This document shows positions 53,453-61,730 of a DNA stretch of 64,000 nt, in pieces. Under the pieces are notes generated by a model. It saw only the letters and a program-made list of their open reading frames with translations. It was not told the origin of the DNA and did no database searches. Made by a program: the position numbers and the translations under genes. The DNA is from CALGFH01 sp036003705 (GTDB taxonomy: Bacteria > Actinomycetota > CALGFH01): contig DASYSE010000066.1 of assembly GCA_036003705.1 (NCBI GenBank), positions 11,544 to 75,543 of the forward strand, given 5' to 3'. The first letter of the stretch is position 1. Each line of letters starts with the position of its first letter.

Positions 53453-53743
53453 CGGCCGGCCTGCGGCTCGACGATTGTGGCGACCGGCCGCAGACGGTGG
53501 TGGCGCTGTCGGCGAGCGCCGATGCCGGCCCTGCCCGGTCGCCTCACGAGCCGGCAGGCGGCCTCCACCTTTGGGGCCATCGACCCAGCCACCAAGTGGT
53601 GGGCGCGCAGCTTGGCCGGATGCGCCGAGCGCCGCCGGAGCGCAGCGGCCGGGGGGTCCGGGGGGCGGAACGGAGCGATGCGCAGCGGTGCCCCCGGGTG
53701 AATCAAGAACCGCCCAACGTGCCGCGGCGAGGGCTGGATCGGA
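53453..53743. other. Gene-free 291-bp gap with a family 3 hairpin
   Basis: No coding region is supported between the MarR-type stop and the pafA stop. At 53651-53666 it holds the exact 16-mer GGGGGGTCCGGGGGGC. Its CCGGGGG arm pairs with CCCCCGG at 53691-53697 across a loop containing a GCGCAGCGG repeat. This lies directly 3' of pafA on the minus strand. Confidence 0.6.
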
Positions 53744-55102
53744 TCACATTGACGCGATGAGCTTGTCCACCCGGTCGTCGTGGGCCCGGAACGGGTCCTT
53801 GCACAGGACGGTCCGTTGGGCCTGGTCGTTCAGCTTCAGGTGGACCCAGTCGACGGTGTAGTCGCGGCGGCGTTCCTTGGCCTGGCGGATGAACTCCCCC
53901 CGCAGCCGGGCCCGGGTGGTCTGGGGCGGCTCCTGGGTGGCCCGGTCGATGGCCAGGTCGTCGCAGATCCGCTCCACCGACCCGTTGCGCTCCAGCAGGT
54001 AGTACAGGCCGCGCTTGCGGTTGACGTCGTGGTAGGTCAGGTCCATCAGGGCGACCTTGGGATGGGACAGGGGCAGGTTGTGGCGTGCCCTGGCCCGCTC
54101 GATCATCAGGTACTTGGTCACCCAGTCGACCTGGCGGCCGATGCGGTCCAGCTCCTGGTGCTCCAGCGCCTCCAGCACGTGCCCCCACATGTCGACCACC
54201 TTCTTGGCGGTCTCACCGGCGTCGCGGCGGTCGACGAACCGGGCCGCCTTCTCGTAGTACTCGCGCTGGATGTCGAGGGCGCTGGCCTCTCGGCCGTTGG
54301 CCAGGCGGACCTTGCGCCGGCAGCTCATGTCGTGGGAGATCTCCCTGATCGCCCGGATCGGGTTCTCCAGGGTCAGGTCGCGCAGGACGGTGGCCTCCTC
54401 GACCATGGCCAGGACCAGGTCGGTGGCGCCGACCTTGAGGAAGGCCGACCACTCCGACATGTTGGAGTCGCCGACGATCACGTGCAGGCGGCGGTAGCGC
54501 TCGGCGTCGGCGTGGGGCTCGTCGCGGGTGTTGATGATCGGCCGCGACCGGGTCGTGGCCGACGACACCCCTTCCCAGATGTGCTCGGCCCGCTGGGCGA
54601 TGCAGTACACCGCCCCACGGGGGGTGGCCAGCACCTTGCCGGCCCCGCAGAGGATCTGGCGGCTGACGAAGAACGGGATCAGCACGTCGGCCAGGCGCTG
54701 GAACTCGCCGTAGCGCGAGACCAGGTAGTTCTCGTGGCAGCCGTAGGAGTTGCCGGCCGAGTCGGTGTTGTTCTTGAACAGGAAGATCTTGCCGGCGATG
54801 CCCTCCTCGTGCAGGCGGGCCTCGGCGGCGGCGAGCAGGCTCTCCAGGATCCGCTCGCCGGCCTTGTCGTGGGTGATCAGCTCGACCACCGAGTCGCATT
54901 CCGGGGTGGCGTACTCGGGGTGGGAGCCGACGTCCAGGTACAGGCGGGCGCCGTTCTCCAGGAACACGTTGGAGGAGCGGCCCCAGGAGACGACCCGGCG
55001 GAACAGGTAGCGGGCGACCTCGTCAGGCGACAGCCGACGCTGGCCCCGGAACGTGCAGGTGACGCCGTACTCGTTCTCGAGCCCAAAGATGCGACGGTCC
55101 AT
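53744..55102 (-). CDS. pafA: Pup-protein ligase PafA
   Basis: This 452-residue glutamine-synthetase-fold enzyme joins the C-terminal Glu of Pup to target Lys residues using ATP. Visible signatures: GLENEYGV with metal-binding Glu9, YLDVGSHPEYATPEC with catalytic Asp57, FLFKNNTDSAGNSYGCHENYL, NTRDEPHADAERYRRLHVI. The C-terminal domain block CKDPFRAHDDRVDKLIASM matches PafA. It has the normal length. It is separated from pafBC but close to prcA; no gene overlap with either neighbour. Confidence 0.97.
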   Translation of the reverse strand: MDRRIFGLENEYGVTCTFRGQRRLSPDEVARYLFRRVVSWGRSSNVFLENGARLYLDVGSHPEYATPECDSVVELITHDKAGERILESLLAAAEARLHEEGIAGKIFLFKNNTDSAGNSYGCHENYLVSRYGEFQRLADVLIPFFVSRQILCGAGKVLATPRGAVYCIAQRAEHIWEGVSSATTRSRPIINTRDEPHADAERYRRLHVIVGDSNMSEWSAFLKVGATDLVLAMVEEATVLRDLTLENPIRAIREISHDMSCRRKVRLANGREASALDIQREYYEKAARFVDRRDAGETAKKVVDMWGHVLEALEHQELDRIGRQVDWVTKYLMIERARARHNLPLSHPKVALMDLTYHDVNRKRGLYYLLERNGSVERICDDLAIDRATQEPPQTTRARLRGEFIRQAKERRRDYTVDWVHLKLNDQAQRTVLCKDPFRAHDDRVDKLIASM

Positions 55103-55198
55103 GCGGCCATGCTACCGGACCCGGGCCGGCTTCCCGCTGGCACCTACACCAGCGTCGCCGTAGATGCGGGCCAGGAACACCGCGGCGCCGGCCGCCGG

Positions 55199-56281
55199 TC
55201 ATGGCCGCCCGGTCCCGGTCGCACCGGCCGCGTCCTTGGCTGATGCCGTCAACGACTGCTTGCGCCACCACAGCAGGCAGAGCACCCCGACCAGGATGGG
55301 CAGGGCCCAGGTCAGCGCCCGGAAGACCAGCACGGCGGCGACGACCTGCGCCTTGTCGCCGCCGGCGGCGGTCATGCCAGTGATCAGCACCGCCTCGACC
55401 ACCCCTGCCCCACCGGGGGTGATGGGGATGGCGGTGGCCAGGCGGGCGAAGGCGAACACGGCCAGGACCTCGGCCCAGCCGACCTCGGCGTCGCTGACGC
55501 CGACGGACCGCAGGGCGGCCAGCAGCACCAGGTACAGCGACAGGTGGCTGACCAGCGTGGCCGCCGTGATCGGGATCCAGCCGTGCTCCAGCAGGTCAAG
55601 GGTCCTGGCGCGGAACTTGACCGTGGCGATCTCCCAGCCGTGCACCGGCGGCCGCCGGATCAGGGCGAGGACCCGGGAGGTGGCCCGTCCGGTCACCACT
55701 CCGACCCGTTCGGCCATGTGCTCGCTGCGCAGCATCAGCGCGAACACCACGACGGCGGCCACCAGGCCCGCGATGCCGAGCAGGGCGGCCGTGACCCGAC
55801 CGGCGCCGGCGTTGCCCTGCAGGGCGACAAGGGCGAGGGCGAGCACGGGGATGCCGAGCTTGGCGAAGGCGTTCCAGACCCCGGAGACGAGCACGGCGAT
55901 GGTGGTGCGGGAACGGGAGAACCCCCATCCCCCGAGCATCGCGTAGGTCATCCCGATGCCGATCGCCGACCCGGCCGGTACGGTGTTGGTGACCGCGGTC
56001 GTCGCCTGGGTCATGATCATGGCCCGGCCGAACGACAGGCCGGGGGTGACCGTCATCCACACGAACGCGTAGGTGCACAGGTTCCAGCCGGCGGCCACCG
56101 CCAGGGTGGCCAGCTCGGCCCAGGTCATGGCCGTGATCGCCGCCCACACGTCGCTCAGGGAGATGTCCCTGAGCAGGTAGTAGAAGATGACCACGATCAG
56201 CACGATGGAGATGGCGATCCGGAGGGCCATCTTGGCCGGCGACGAGCGCTTGTCGGTGCCTTCCGCCGCGTCCTGACGCAT
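55199..56281 (-). CDS. UPF0104/lysylphosphatidylglycerol synthase transmembrane-type protein
   Basis: The ATG at 56281 follows GGAGG and gives 360 residues with about eight membrane helices. The motif FAFARLATAIPITPGGAGVVEA near residue 275 is the conserved signature of the UPF0104/AglD/MprF-flippase family. Such proteins move or bind lipids; only the membrane part of MprF is represented here. A TTG 36 bp upstream is a weaker start. It lies between pafA and the GH15-like gene. Confidence 0.83.
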   Translation of the reverse strand: MRQDAAEGTDKRSSPAKMALRIAISIVLIVVIFYYLLRDISLSDVWAAITAMTWAELATLAVAAGWNLCTYAFVWMTVTPGLSFGRAMIMTQATTAVTNTVPAGSAIGIGMTYAMLGGWGFSRSRTTIAVLVSGVWNAFAKLGIPVLALALVALQGNAGAGRVTAALLGIAGLVAAVVVFALMLRSEHMAERVGVVTGRATSRVLALIRRPPVHGWEIATVKFRARTLDLLEHGWIPITAATLVSHLSLYLVLLAALRSVGVSDAEVGWAEVLAVFAFARLATAIPITPGGAGVVEAVLITGMTAAGGDKAQVVAAVLVFRALTWALPILVGVLCLLWWRKQSLTASAKDAAGATGTGRP

Positions 56282-56405
56282 CGCCCTTGCACCTCCAGCC
56301 GCCTCTTGGCTCGCCAAGCATCTGGCATGCCGCCCCCCACGGCAAGGGGAACTCCACGACGACGGGACGCCGCCTTGGGGCCGCCGCCCGACGAGGCCGG
56401 CGCGG

Positions 56406-57830
56406 TCAGGGGATCGGAACCGGCCGATCGCGGCTGACCAGGGTCAGCAGCACGATCGCGTGGGTCCAGGCCAGCGGGGCGACCGAGCGGGGGGCGCCGT
56501 CGCCGCGTCCCACTCGCTCCGGGAAGGCGCCGAGGGCGGTCCGATGGCCGAGCAGCCAGGCCAGCCGGGCCTCGGCGGCCTGCCGGTCGCCTCCGGCCAT
56601 CGCGGCGAGGGCGAACGCGGCCGTCGCCGGCGTCCACGGGTCGCCCCCGAGCCATGGCCGGCCCGGCACCGCCCCACCGGCGACCGTGAGCCGTCGCCAG
56701 CTGGAGGCGACCGCGCGCTGCACCGCCGGGTCAGGCTTGGCGAACGGAGGCGCCAGCCAGGCGACGGCCGCATCGGGCCCACCTCCGTCCGGATGGCGCT
56801 GGAACCCCGCCGGCCCGAACCGTTCCCGCACCCCACGCTCCAGCCGGTCCGCCGCCCGGCCCCAGGCATCCCGCCGGTCGGTTGCCTGCGCCGAGACGCC
56901 CCGACGGTTGGTTGCCTGCGCCGAGACGCCCCGACGGTCCGCGGACGCGGCGCGGGCGATCTGCCGGTCAGCGGTTGCGAGGCGCCCTGCGAGATCGGTG
57001 GCGGCGCGCAGGCCGGTCAGGAGGGCGGCCGCCGTGCCGAGGGTTGGGTGGTGCTCGCGGCGTTCCCAGTAGTCGGCGCCGGCCGGGGGGAGGCCGTCGG
57101 GGCCAAGGGAACCGGCCGCGTGGTCGGCGGCGGCCACCACGGTTGGCCAGAGACGGGTCGCCAACCGGGCGTCGCGGCCCTGGTCGGAGGCCAGCCAGGC
57201 CGCCCATGACACCCAGCCGGTCGCGTCGAGCTGGGCCGGGCGGCCGTCGGTGACCGGGCGTCCGTCCGGGTGGGAGCGGGGCGGCCAGGTGCCGTCGGGG
57301 CGCTGGGTACCCGCCAGGAAGCCGAGCACGGCGGCGGCCTCGCGACGGTGTCCGGTCACCGCCAGGGCGGCGGTGACGAAGCTCGAGTCGCGTGGCCACA
57401 CATAGGCCCAGTACGGTGTCTGGGCGGCCAGGGCGGCCCCTCCGGGGCGGACCAGCAGGCGCAGGAACAGCAGCGACCGGGTGGCCGCCTCGCGTTCGGC
57501 CGGGGTGGCTCCCGGGACCGCCCCGGCGGCCAGCCAGGCCCGCTCCCGGGCGGCGACGGCCAGCGCCCCCGGGTCGTCGGGCGGCCCGGTGACCGGGTCT
57601 GACGCCCCTGGCGGCAGGTAGCGCAGCCGGCCGTCGGCCAGTCGCAGCACGGTGCTGCCCTCCAGGTAGGCCGCCCCGTCGACCTGATCGGGGGGGACCG
57701 ATACCAGGGCGTCCCGATTGCCGAGCAGCCCGGCCCCGAACAGCGGCGGCGAGCGGTCCGGTCGAGTCGCCCCGAGCAGCAGCGCCACCAGCCCGACGGC
57801 GACCGGCAGCGCGAGCAGGCGGCGGTCCAT
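56406..57830 (-). CDS. GH15-like glycoside hydrolase, secreted or membrane-anchored
   Basis: From the ATG at 57830 the 474-residue product begins with a hydrophobic signal/anchor (LLALPVAVGLVALLLGA). An (alpha/alpha)6-barrel pattern follows. AYVWPRDSSFVTAALAV is the GH15 substrate-site block, DYWERREHHPTLGTAAALLTGL holds the likely catalytic Glu, and PLAWTHAIVLLTL ends the domain. Substrate would be an alpha-glucan or trehalose-like glycan outside the membrane. A 2 x 30-bp in-frame repeat lies mid-gene. Confidence 0.78.
   Translation of the reverse strand: MDRRLLALPVAVGLVALLLGATRPDRSPPLFGAGLLGNRDALVSVPPDQVDGAAYLEGSTVLRLADGRLRYLPPGASDPVTGPPDDPGALAVAARERAWLAAGAVPGATPAEREAATRSLLFLRLLVRPGGAALAAQTPYWAYVWPRDSSFVTAALAVTGHRREAAAVLGFLAGTQRPDGTWPPRSHPDGRPVTDGRPAQLDATGWVSWAAWLASDQGRDARLATRLWPTVVAAADHAAGSLGPDGLPPAGADYWERREHHPTLGTAAALLTGLRAATDLAGRLATADRQIARAASADRRGVSAQATNRRGVSAQATDRRDAWGRAADRLERGVRERFGPAGFQRHPDGGGPDAAVAWLAPPFAKPDPAVQRAVASSWRRLTVAGGAVPGRPWLGGDPWTPATAAFALAAMAGGDRQAAEARLAWLLGHRTALGAFPERVGRGDGAPRSVAPLAWTHAIVLLTLVSRDRPVPIP
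56881..56940 (-). repeat. 2 x 30-bp in-frame repeat inside the GH15-like gene
   Basis: Units 56881-56910 and 56911-56940 (core TTGCCTGCGCCGAGACGCCC) are almost identical and encode two copies of RRGVSAQAT(N/D). The period equals 10 codons, as in the ridA repeat. It falls in a loop between helices. Confidence 0.9.
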
Positions 57831-57983
57831 CCATCGACGCAGTTCGGCTCCCAACGATCAGTGGCGGCCACCGCCATGGTCCCGCCCACCCTGACTCCAG
57901 TCAACGCGCCCCCGGGTCCCGTGGTCTGGGTACCAGGACCGACGAGCGTGGCCGGGCCGGCAGACGGGGTCCGCCGAGTGGCG

Positions 57984-58128
57984 GGCGGCCGACCGGCGGG
58001 TCCTGGATGGCGGCCAACGGGGTGCTGGACGGCGGGCCGACCGGCGGGTGCTGGACGGCGGCCAACGGGTGCTGGACGGCGGGCCGACCGGCGGGTGCTG
58101 GATGGCGGCCGACCCGCGGGGTGCTGGC
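57984..58128. repeat. 47-bp tandem repeat, three units, in the gap between GH15-like and metalloprotease genes
   Basis: Units start at 57984, 58031 and 58078; the core is GGCCGACCGGCGGGTGCTGG. Each has an internal partial duplication (GGTGCTGGACGGCGG). The 332-bp gap from 57831 to 58162 has no supported gene; these repeats account for nearly half of it. Confidence 0.9.
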
Positions 58129-58162
58129 GGCGTCCTCACCGAGCCTCTGTGAGGCCTGGGGG

Positions 58163-59812
58163 CTATGGCCCGCCGAGACCGCGGCGGAGGCGGTCGAGGG
58201 TGGGGCGGTCGGGGGCCGAGAGCCAGGCGGCGCGGGTGCCACGGCAGACAAGGGCGGTCTGCTGGCCGGAACCCGACCAGCGGAGGGTCCCGGCCCCGGC
58301 GCGGCTGCCGGAACCGAAGCGGGCGCCGGCCCAACGGCGCATGGCGCCGCAGAACTGGTCGGCCTCGCCGGCGGAATCCCAGACGGTGCGAAGGGCGAGG
58401 ACGGTGCGCGCGTCCCGCTCGAAGGTGCGCAGCCGGCCGCCGTCCCAGCCGGCCGCGGCCGTCTCGGCGGCGGTCACGGGCAGCTCCGACTGGAGCAGCA
58501 GGCGGGTCTCGAACTCTCCGAAGCCCAGTTCGACGCCCGGCCGCCAGCCGGCGCCGAGCCGGCCGCTCAGGTCGGGCACGACGACCACCTGGGGCCGGTC
58601 ACGGTCACGGAGGTAACGCTCCGGGTGCAGCAGCTGCTCGGTCGAGGTCGGCGGGTCGCGGTAGGCGCGGTTGACCGCCGCCCAGCCGCCCTGCTGGTAG
58701 AGCAGGGCCACGAAGCGCAGGCCCTCCTGGTAGGGGAACAGCATCGATTCGCGGATGGCGGCCGGGGCGGCGTCCCGCCTGGGGGTGCGCTGACCGGCGG
58801 CGACCAGGCCGGCGGCGGCCCGCTCGGCCGGCGTGAGCCGCTCGGTCAGGTAGCGCTGCATGGTGAAGGTGGCGTCGCCCTCGACAAGGCCGGAGTAGGC
58901 GACCAGCTCGTCCTCGCGGCCGGTCGCCGCCTCCAGGCGGTCGGCGCGGGTCAGGTCGTAGCTCTGGTCGGTGACCGCGTGGGTGAGCTCGTGGGCCAGG
59001 ACGACCTTGGCGTAGGGGTCGAGACCGTTGCTCGAGCGTACGTACAGGCCACCCTTTGGCGGCCGGCCTGGCAGGTAGAAGCCAAGCACGCTCTCGGCCT
59101 GGATGCCGTTGAGCAGGCGGGGCAGGTCGGTGCCTGGCGCCAGCTCGCCGAGCAGCTCGAGCGCCCGGCCCTGGCCGATCACCTCGGCCTTGTCGGTCTC
59201 CTCGGCGAGGACCCGCAGCAGCCGTTTCGACAGCTTGCCCGGCGACTCGATGGTCACCGGCACGCTCCGCTTGAAGCGCAGCCCGCGCAGCTCGGCCACC
59301 TCGCGCTGTACGACCCGGATGGCCGTCGGGGTGACCGGGGTGGCGGCGGAAGCCCTGGTGGACGGGGGCCGGGTGGCTGGCGCGCCGGCCGCCGAACCGC
59401 CGGTGGTCACCGGCCCGGCCGGCTGATCCCTGCTGGTGGCAACCAGCAGCCCGCCACCGGCCAGCCCCACCACCAGCAGCAGGATCAGCGCCGCCACCAG
59501 CGGCCTGACCCGCCGTCCCTGCCCCCGCGGCGATTCAGGCGGCGGCTGCGCCGGCGGCCATCGCGGTCCCGACGGCGGCTGCGCCGGGGGCCATCCCGGT
59601 CCTGACGGCGGCTGCGCCGGGGGCCATCCCGGTCCCGACGGCGGCTGAGGTGCCGGCCACCCCGAGCCGGGGGCCGGCGGCTCGGGAGGTGGCGGCCACC
59701 TGGAGCCAGGAGCCGGCGGCTGCAGCCACGCCGGCCGGGTCGGCCCGTCGGCGGGCGGCTGTGCGCCACCGGGGGGTGTCGGTCCCGAGCCGCCGGAGGC
59801 CGTTGGTGTCAC
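58163..59812 (-). CDS. Membrane-anchored zinc metalloprotease-like protein with HELTH motif, coupled to prcA
   Basis: The 549-residue product starts at a GTG overlapping the prcA stop (GTGA). Residues 1 to ~100 are Pro/Trp-rich and include three 11-residue repeats (SGPGWPPAQPP). A membrane helix follows (about 104-126). The outer domain has VLAHELTHAV near 270 and a downstream Glu in GLVEGDATFTMQRYL, a plausible third zinc ligand. Two Cys near the C-terminus (QFCGAMRR, LVCRGTRA) could form a disulfide. The active site would lie outside the membrane, unlike the proteasome. Family assignment beyond gluzincin-like is uncertain. Confidence 0.82.
   Translation of the reverse strand: MTPTASGGSGPTPPGGAQPPADGPTRPAWLQPPAPGSRWPPPPEPPAPGSGWPAPQPPSGPGWPPAQPPSGPGWPPAQPPSGPRWPPAQPPPESPRGQGRRVRPLVAALILLLVVGLAGGGLLVATSRDQPAGPVTTGGSAAGAPATRPPSTRASAATPVTPTAIRVVQREVAELRGLRFKRSVPVTIESPGKLSKRLLRVLAEETDKAEVIGQGRALELLGELAPGTDLPRLLNGIQAESVLGFYLPGRPPKGGLYVRSSNGLDPYAKVVLAHELTHAVTDQSYDLTRADRLEAATGREDELVAYSGLVEGDATFTMQRYLTERLTPAERAAAGLVAAGQRTPRRDAAPAAIRESMLFPYQEGLRFVALLYQQGGWAAVNRAYRDPPTSTEQLLHPERYLRDRDRPQVVVVPDLSGRLGAGWRPGVELGFGEFETRLLLQSELPVTAAETAAAGWDGGRLRTFERDARTVLALRTVWDSAGEADQFCGAMRRWAGARFGSGSRAGAGTLRWSGSGQQTALVCRGTRAAWLSAPDRPTLDRLRRGLGGP
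59541..59650 (-). repeat. 33-bp in-frame tandem repeat in the metalloprotease N-terminus
   Basis: Three units start at 59541, 59574 and 59607 and a partial follows. Each encodes the 11-residue unit GPGWPPAQPPS with small variation. The repeated segment precedes the membrane helix and would be cytoplasmic and disordered. Confidence 0.9.
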
Positions 59813-60501
59813 GAGGCCGGTTCACCGGCGCGGGACTCGACATCCTCCTGGGACAGGCGGCGGAACGACCGCCGGGGCCGGTCCCGTTCGAGCAGGGCGA
59901 CCTCGAGGCGCGAACCCGACTCGCCCGCCGTGCCCGCCTGGCGCAGGACCCGCATGGCCAGCTGCAGGACGCCGTCCAGGTCCAGGCCCTCGTCGTAGCT
60001 GCGCTGCAGCTCCCCGTTCAGGTCCTCGGACTGGCCGCCCATGGCCAGGAACCCCTTGCGGTCGAAGACGTTGCCGTCGAAGACGACGTGGTACAGGGAG
60101 TTGGGCGCCCCCTCGATGCCGACCTCGGCGACGCACAGCTCGACCTCGTAAGGCTTGAACTCCTGAATGAAGATCTGCCCGAGAGTCTGGGAGTAGGCGT
60201 TGGCGATCGAGCGGGAGCTGACGTCCTCGCGGCCGTAGGCGTACCCACGGATGTCGGCCAGGCGGACCCCGGCCTGGCGCAGGTTCTCGAACTCCGAGAA
60301 CCGCCCGACGGCGGCAAAGGCGATCCGGTCGTACAGCTCGGCCACCTTGTGCAGGTGGGTCGACGGGTTCTCGGCCACGAAGGCGATCCCGCCGGTGTAC
60401 TCCAGCACGATCAGCGGCCGGCCCCTGGCGATGCCCTTGCGGGCATAGTCGGCCTTGTCCTTGGTGATCTGCTCGGCAGGGACGTAGAAGGGGACGCTCA
60501 C
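59809..60501 (-). CDS. prcA: 20S proteasome subunit alpha
   Basis: This 230-residue protein forms the outer, gating rings of the proteasome. The N-terminus MSVPFYVPAEQITKDKADYARKGIARGRP is typical, including the YARKGIARG block before the H0 helix region. It also shows AVGRFSEFENLRQAGVRLADIRGYAYGREDV. The start GTG at 60501 is 3 bp after the prcB stop. The C-terminal tail is charged. Its stop overlaps the start of the metalloprotease gene. Confidence 0.96.
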   Translation of the reverse strand: MSVPFYVPAEQITKDKADYARKGIARGRPLIVLEYTGGIAFVAENPSTHLHKVAELYDRIAFAAVGRFSEFENLRQAGVRLADIRGYAYGREDVSSRSIANAYSQTLGQIFIQEFKPYEVELCVAEVGIEGAPNSLYHVVFDGNVFDRKGFLAMGGQSEDLNGELQRSYDEGLDLDGVLQLAMRVLRQAGTAGESGSRLEVALLERDRPRRSFRRLSQEDVESRAGEPAS

Positions 60502-60504
60502 CGG

Positions 60505-61296
60505 TCAGCCCTCCCCTCTGGTCCGGGCTGCCATCACCCGTTCGGCCGCCTTGCGCAGCTCGTCGTCGGCCACCCGCTGGTAGCCGCGCCTGGTCACGGT
60601 GGCCACCACCGGGAAGATGCCGCGGACCAGGTCGGGCCCGCCGGTGCCGGCGTCCTCGTCGGCCGCGTCGTAGAGCGCCTCCATCAGCACGTCGACCGCG
60701 ACGTCGGCCTCCATGTCCGACCGGTAGCGCTTCTTCAGGCTGGCGCGGGCGTCCTTGCCGCCTGACCCGCTGGCGTGGTAGTCGGCGTCCTCCCAGCGGC
60801 CTCCGGTGACGTCGTAGCGGAAGATGCGGCCCGTGTCCCGGCGGATGTCGTAGCCGCAGAACAGCGGCAGCACCACCAGGCCCTGCATGGCCAGGGGGAG
60901 GTTGCCCCTGACCATCTGGCCGAGCTTGTTGGCCTTACCCTCCAGCGACAGCGGGAAGCCTTCGATCTTCTCGTAGTGCTCCAGCTCGGTCTGGAACAGG
61001 CGCACCATCTCGATCGCCGGCCCGGCCGCCCCGGCGATCGCCACCGCCGAGAACTCGTCGGCCGGGAAGACCTTCTCGATGTCCCGCTGGGCGATGGTCA
61101 TCCCCTCGGTCGCCCGCCGGTCCCCACCCATGGCCACCCCGTCGGCGAAGCGGATCGCCGCTACCGTGGTCCCGTGCGGCACCTGGGGCATCGTCCCACC
61201 CGATCCCGGCACCTCCAGCAACTCCGGCGCATACGCCCGCAACGCGTCCACGAACGACGGGCTGAACAGCTTCGGCCCCTCGAACGGGTTCCTCAC
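60505..61296 (-). CDS. prcB: 20S proteasome subunit beta (catalytic)
   Basis: The GTG at 61296 overlaps the stop of the LAGLIDADG-type ORF as GTGA and gives 263 residues beginning MRNPFEGPKLFSPSFVDAL. A propeptide of 42 residues ends at PHG, and Thr43 (TTVAAIRFADG) is the N-terminal nucleophile after self-cleavage. Asp/Lys-site blocks are GGDRRATEGMTIAQRDIEKVF and the Ser region is SGSGGKDARASLKKRY. The frame stays open upstream through the neighbouring ORF, but only this start gives a normal propeptide. Confidence 0.96.
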   Translation of the reverse strand: MRNPFEGPKLFSPSFVDALRAYAPELLEVPGSGGTMPQVPHGTTVAAIRFADGVAMGGDRRATEGMTIAQRDIEKVFPADEFSAVAIAGAAGPAIEMVRLFQTELEHYEKIEGFPLSLEGKANKLGQMVRGNLPLAMQGLVVLPLFCGYDIRRDTGRIFRYDVTGGRWEDADYHASGSGGKDARASLKKRYRSDMEADVAVDVLMEALYDAADEDAGTGGPDLVRGIFPVVATVTRRGYQRVADDELRKAAERVMAARTRGEG

Positions 61297-61640
61297 GCCG
61301 GCCTCTTCTCGACCTGCGCGAGCACCTCGCGAATCTTCGCCTGGCGCCGCATACCCATATGCGGGTAGACCGCGACCATCAACTCGATTGCCTCCTGATT
61401 TCGACACACGATCCACTGTGAGATTGGCTTGTGCCTCGGGTCCTTCCGCTCGCGCACCTTTTCGAGTACTCCGATGCCGGTGACTTGCTGGAGCCGCTCC
61501 AGTACATCACGGTCGGTCATGCAGACGGTCACCCGCGCGTAGAGGTACGGCCCGTACTTCGTGGTACGGCGTGTGGTGATGAAGAAGCAGCCCTCGCCCT
61601 CCAGGATGCCAGCCACCCAGCCAAGCTCGAAGTCGCTCAT
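61293..61640 (-). CDS. LAGLIDADG homing-endonuclease-like protein inserted between pup and prcB
   Basis: The 115-residue product (ATG at 61640) contains one LAGLIDADG helix, LGWVAGILEGEGCFF, at residues 6-20. The second acidic position is Glu (GEG), compatible with metal-dependent cleavage. The rest (VTVCMTDRDVLERLQQVTG, PISQWIVCRNQEAIELMVAVYPHMG) fits the single-domain fold, which works as a homodimer. A start at 61700 would add 20 residues with no better ribosome binding site. Its TGA overlaps the prcB GTG. Codon use is less G+C-biased than that of prcB. It could be an active selfish endonuclease or a regulator derived from one, as WhiA is. Confidence 0.85.
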   Translation of the reverse strand: MSDFELGWVAGILEGEGCFFITTRRTTKYGPYLYARVTVCMTDRDVLERLQQVTGIGVLEKVRERKDPRHKPISQWIVCRNQEAIELMVAVYPHMGMRRQAKIREVLAQVEKRPA

Positions 61641-61730
61641 GCGATCCGGTCCATTGATGTGGCCGGTCCAGAGCGATAGCGCGGCGGAGCGAGTCATCAT
61701 TTGCTTTCGAGTCGCTCAGAAGGCGATAAA

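Noticed and set aside
53453..53743. Possible small ORFs or transposon remnant between the MarR-type gene and pafA
   Set aside because: No conserved domain, start signal or inverted ends found; only the G-rich hairpin is supportable.
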